Source: an uncultured Clostridia bacterium
GTDB lineage: Bacteria > Bacillota > Clostridia > Oscillospirales > Acutalibacteraceae
Assembly (NCBI GenBank): GCA_946405565.1
Contig: CAMJHU010000080.1
Span: 1-7,584 of the forward strand
Length of the DNA stretch: 7,584 bases
Reading direction: 5' to 3'
This document shows, one piece after another, positions 5,962 to 7,584 of the stretch. A program made the translations under genes and the position numbers. Under the pieces are notes generated by a model that was given only the letters and a program-made list of their open reading frames with translations, was not told the origin of the DNA and did not search any database. Position 1 is the stretch's first letter. Every line of letters starts with the position of its first letter.

Positions 5962-7473
5962 ATGAACATTAAGGAAGCGAAAGAACAGATTCAGATCGCC
6001 ATGAAAGGGTATTTTAAAAAGGACTCTTTCGGCAATTATCGTATTCCCATAGAAAAGCAGCGCCCGATATTTTTGATAGGTCCTCCCGGCATCGGTAAAA
6101 CTGCTATTATGGAGCAGATTGCGCAGGAATTGGGCGTCGGTCTGGTAAGCTATTCCATGACGCACCACACAAGGCAAAGCGCCTTGGGGCTTCCATTCAT
6201 CGAACACAAACTATATGACGGTAAAGAATACGCTGTCAGCGAATACACCATGAGCGAGATCATTGCTTCGGTTTATGAAATGATGGAAACCACGGGATTG
6301 AAGGAAGGCATTCTCTTTCTGGATGAAGTCAACTGTGTTTCCGAAACGCTGGCGCCTTCCATGCTGCAATTTTTGCAGTACAAAGTCTTCGGACGTCACC
6401 GTGTTCCTGACGGCTGGATCGTCGTGACGGCTGGCAATCCGGCGGAATACAACAGTTCGGTGCGCGAATTTGATATTGTCACATGGGATCGCCTGAAACG
6501 CATTGACGTGGAGCCGGATTATGATGTGTGGAAGGAATATGCCTACCGCAAGGCGGTTCACCCTGCCATTCTGACCTATCTGGACATCAAAAAATCGGAT
6601 TTTTACAGAATCGAAAGCACAGTTGACGGCAAGAGCTTTGTCACGGCGCGAGGATGGTCTGATCTGAGCGACATGATACGCCTGTGCGAAGAAAACGGCG
6701 ACAGGGTAAATGAAAATTTAATCAGACAATACCTGCAAAACCGGAGGATTGCGAAGGATTTCGCGGTGTATTACGATCTTTTCAATAAATACCGTTCCGA
6801 TTATCAGGTGGACAGTATATTGGCAGGCAAGGCGGACGAAACGATCAGAACCCGTGCGGCAAAAGCGCCGTTTGATGAACGGCTGAGTCTGCTGGGATTG
6901 CTGCTGGAAAGCGTCAACGAACATATCCGCGATGTTTACGGTGAAGAACAGGCTTTTATGGAACTGTACGGTGTGCTGAGAAAAATCAGCACTGAACTGA
7001 ATAGTTCCGGGATAACGGCGGAGGCATTTTTGCAGAAGCACATAGAAGCCAAGCAGAACGAAGTGGCAAACGGACGCCGGGCTTCCACATTGTCCTCCGA
7101 CCGACAGTATGCCCTGCAGCGATGCGCCGCTATGCTGGAGGAACAACGCACCATGCTACTGAAGGAATCCGCAGCAGACAGCAAGACTTTGTTGAAGCTG
7201 ATCAAGTCCGATTTTGACAAACGCAAGAAGGACTTGAAAAAACGCACCGATGCAACCGGCAAAATGCTCTCCCACCTGTTTGGCTTTTGCGAGGAAGTAT
7301 TTGCCGACGGACAGGAACTGCTGATTCTGGTGACAGAACTGACTATCAATACCTACAGTGCCGGCTTCATCAGCCGATACGGCTGCGAGGAGTATTTCAG
7401 GCACAACAAGGAGCTTCTCTTTTACGAGCGGCAGAAGGACATTATTGATTCATTGGATAATCTTGATTTATAA
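5962..7473 (+). CDS. MoxR-type AAA+ ATPase with long helical C-terminal extension
   Basis: This encodes 503 aa. The AAA+ module shows Walker A GPPGIGKT (40-47), Walker B ILFLDEV (117-123), sensor-1 asparagine in TAGNP (N159), the WDRLKR segment (175-180) with R177 as the likely arginine finger, and ARGWSDL (229-235) with R230 as sensor 2. All key residues are present. Residues about 300-440 are rich in charged residues and heptad-like leucines and look helical or coiled-coil (for example 390-430), well beyond the roughly 320-350 aa of a typical MoxR. MoxR ATPases work with VWA partners as chaperone-like remodelling machines, and the VWA gene lies immediately upstream. AAAGGATG at 5943-5950 can serve as ribosome binding site, placed inside the upstream gene; translational coupling is likely. 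The stop codon is 17 nt before the next start, so the operon continues. Confidence 0.92.
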   Translation: MNIKEAKEQIQIAMKGYFKKDSFGNYRIPIEKQRPIFLIGPPGIGKTAIMEQIAQELGVGLVSYSMTHHTRQSALGLPFIEHKLYDGKEYAVSEYTMSEIIASVYEMMETTGLKEGILFLDEVNCVSETLAPSMLQFLQYKVFGRHRVPDGWIVVTAGNPAEYNSSVREFDIVTWDRLKRIDVEPDYDVWKEYAYRKAVHPAILTYLDIKKSDFYRIESTVDGKSFVTARGWSDLSDMIRLCEENGDRVNENLIRQYLQNRRIAKDFAVYYDLFNKYRSDYQVDSILAGKADETIRTRAAKAPFDERLSLLGLLLESVNEHIRDVYGEEQAFMELYGVLRKISTELNSSGITAEAFLQKHIEAKQNEVANGRRASTLSSDRQYALQRCAAMLEEQRTMLLKESAADSKTLLKLIKSDFDKRKKDLKKRTDATGKMLSHLFGFCEEVFADGQELLILVTELTINTYSAGFISRYGCEEYFRHNKELLFYERQKDIIDSLDNLDL

Positions 7474-7490
7474 AAAGGAGTGTGTGATTT

Positions 7491-7584
7491 ATGGGATTTA
7501 AAATTGAAAACGGTGTGCTGGTGAAGTACACAAAAGAAAAAGGCGTGAAGGATGTTGTGATTCCTGATGGCGTGACGGAGATTG
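7491..7584 (+). CDS. BspA-type leucine-rich repeat protein (5' end only)
   Basis: The first 31 codons of a gene cut by the window end read MGFKIENGVLVKY to IPDGVTEI. The phrase VVIPDGVTEI is the start of a BspA/LRR_5-type repeat (typically IP.GVT.IG..AF). AAGGAG lies at 7475-7480, 10 nt before the ATG, and only 17 nt separate it from the MoxR stop, so it is probably the fourth gene of the operon. There is no signal peptide at this N-terminus, which suggests an intracellular LRR protein, perhaps a client or recognition subunit of the MoxR-VWA pair. The rest of the protein is outside the window. Confidence 0.8.
   Translation, partial: MGFKIENGVLVKYTKEKGVKDVVIPDGVTEI

Noticed and set aside
5455..6207. 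250-codon open frame on the minus strand
   Set aside because: It is antisense to the VWA and MoxR genes, whose domain motifs are unambiguous, and its product has no recognisable features.

Overview
The window looks like a chromosomal or integrated accessory stretch from a gut-type Clostridia member (Bacillota). The grounds are consensus TTGAnn/TATAAT promoters with 16-17 bp spacers, strong AGGAGG-type ribosome binding sites, moderate to low GC, and family content typical of these organisms: a PBECR4-like protein, a DUF2201-type VWA protein with a MoxR ATPase, and a BspA-type leucine-rich repeat protein. The exact taxon cannot be read from the sequence.

Layout. (1) Positions 45-940: a promoter, two tandem 53-nt repeats, an intrinsic terminator, a ribosome binding site and a gene for a 215-aa protein that I assign to the PBECR4 (BECR-fold) nuclease family. 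This order is the hallmark of type III toxin-antitoxin loci (ToxIN, CptIN, TenpIN), in which a repeat RNA neutralises an endoribonuclease toxin. The two units carry a compensatory base-pair change, and each boundary has an A-rich GAAA(A)ATC sequence, three copies flanking two units. The protein does not look like ToxN, CptN or TenpN, so this is a candidate new type III family and the main finding here.

(2) Positions 1025-2662, minus strand: a HerA/DUF87-type hexameric ATPase with its own promoter, which overlaps a perfect palindrome. No NurA, SIR2 or other nuclease partner is adjacent, so it is an orphan unless the unknown divergent gene or the PBECR4 protein is its partner.

(3) Positions 2978-4126, plus strand: an acidic 382-aa protein of unknown function, with a consensus promoter and a strong terminator.

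(4) Positions 4332 to the window end, plus strand: an operon of a 61-aa small protein, a zincin-like/VWA protein, a MoxR-type AAA+ ATPase and the start of a BspA-type LRR protein. MoxR and VWA proteins are known to work as ATPase plus metal-dependent adaptor pairs, so the small protein and the LRR protein are candidate accessory or client proteins. The promoter of this operon and that of the 382-aa gene share a 15-bp block (13/15 identical) that includes the -35 element, which suggests common control.
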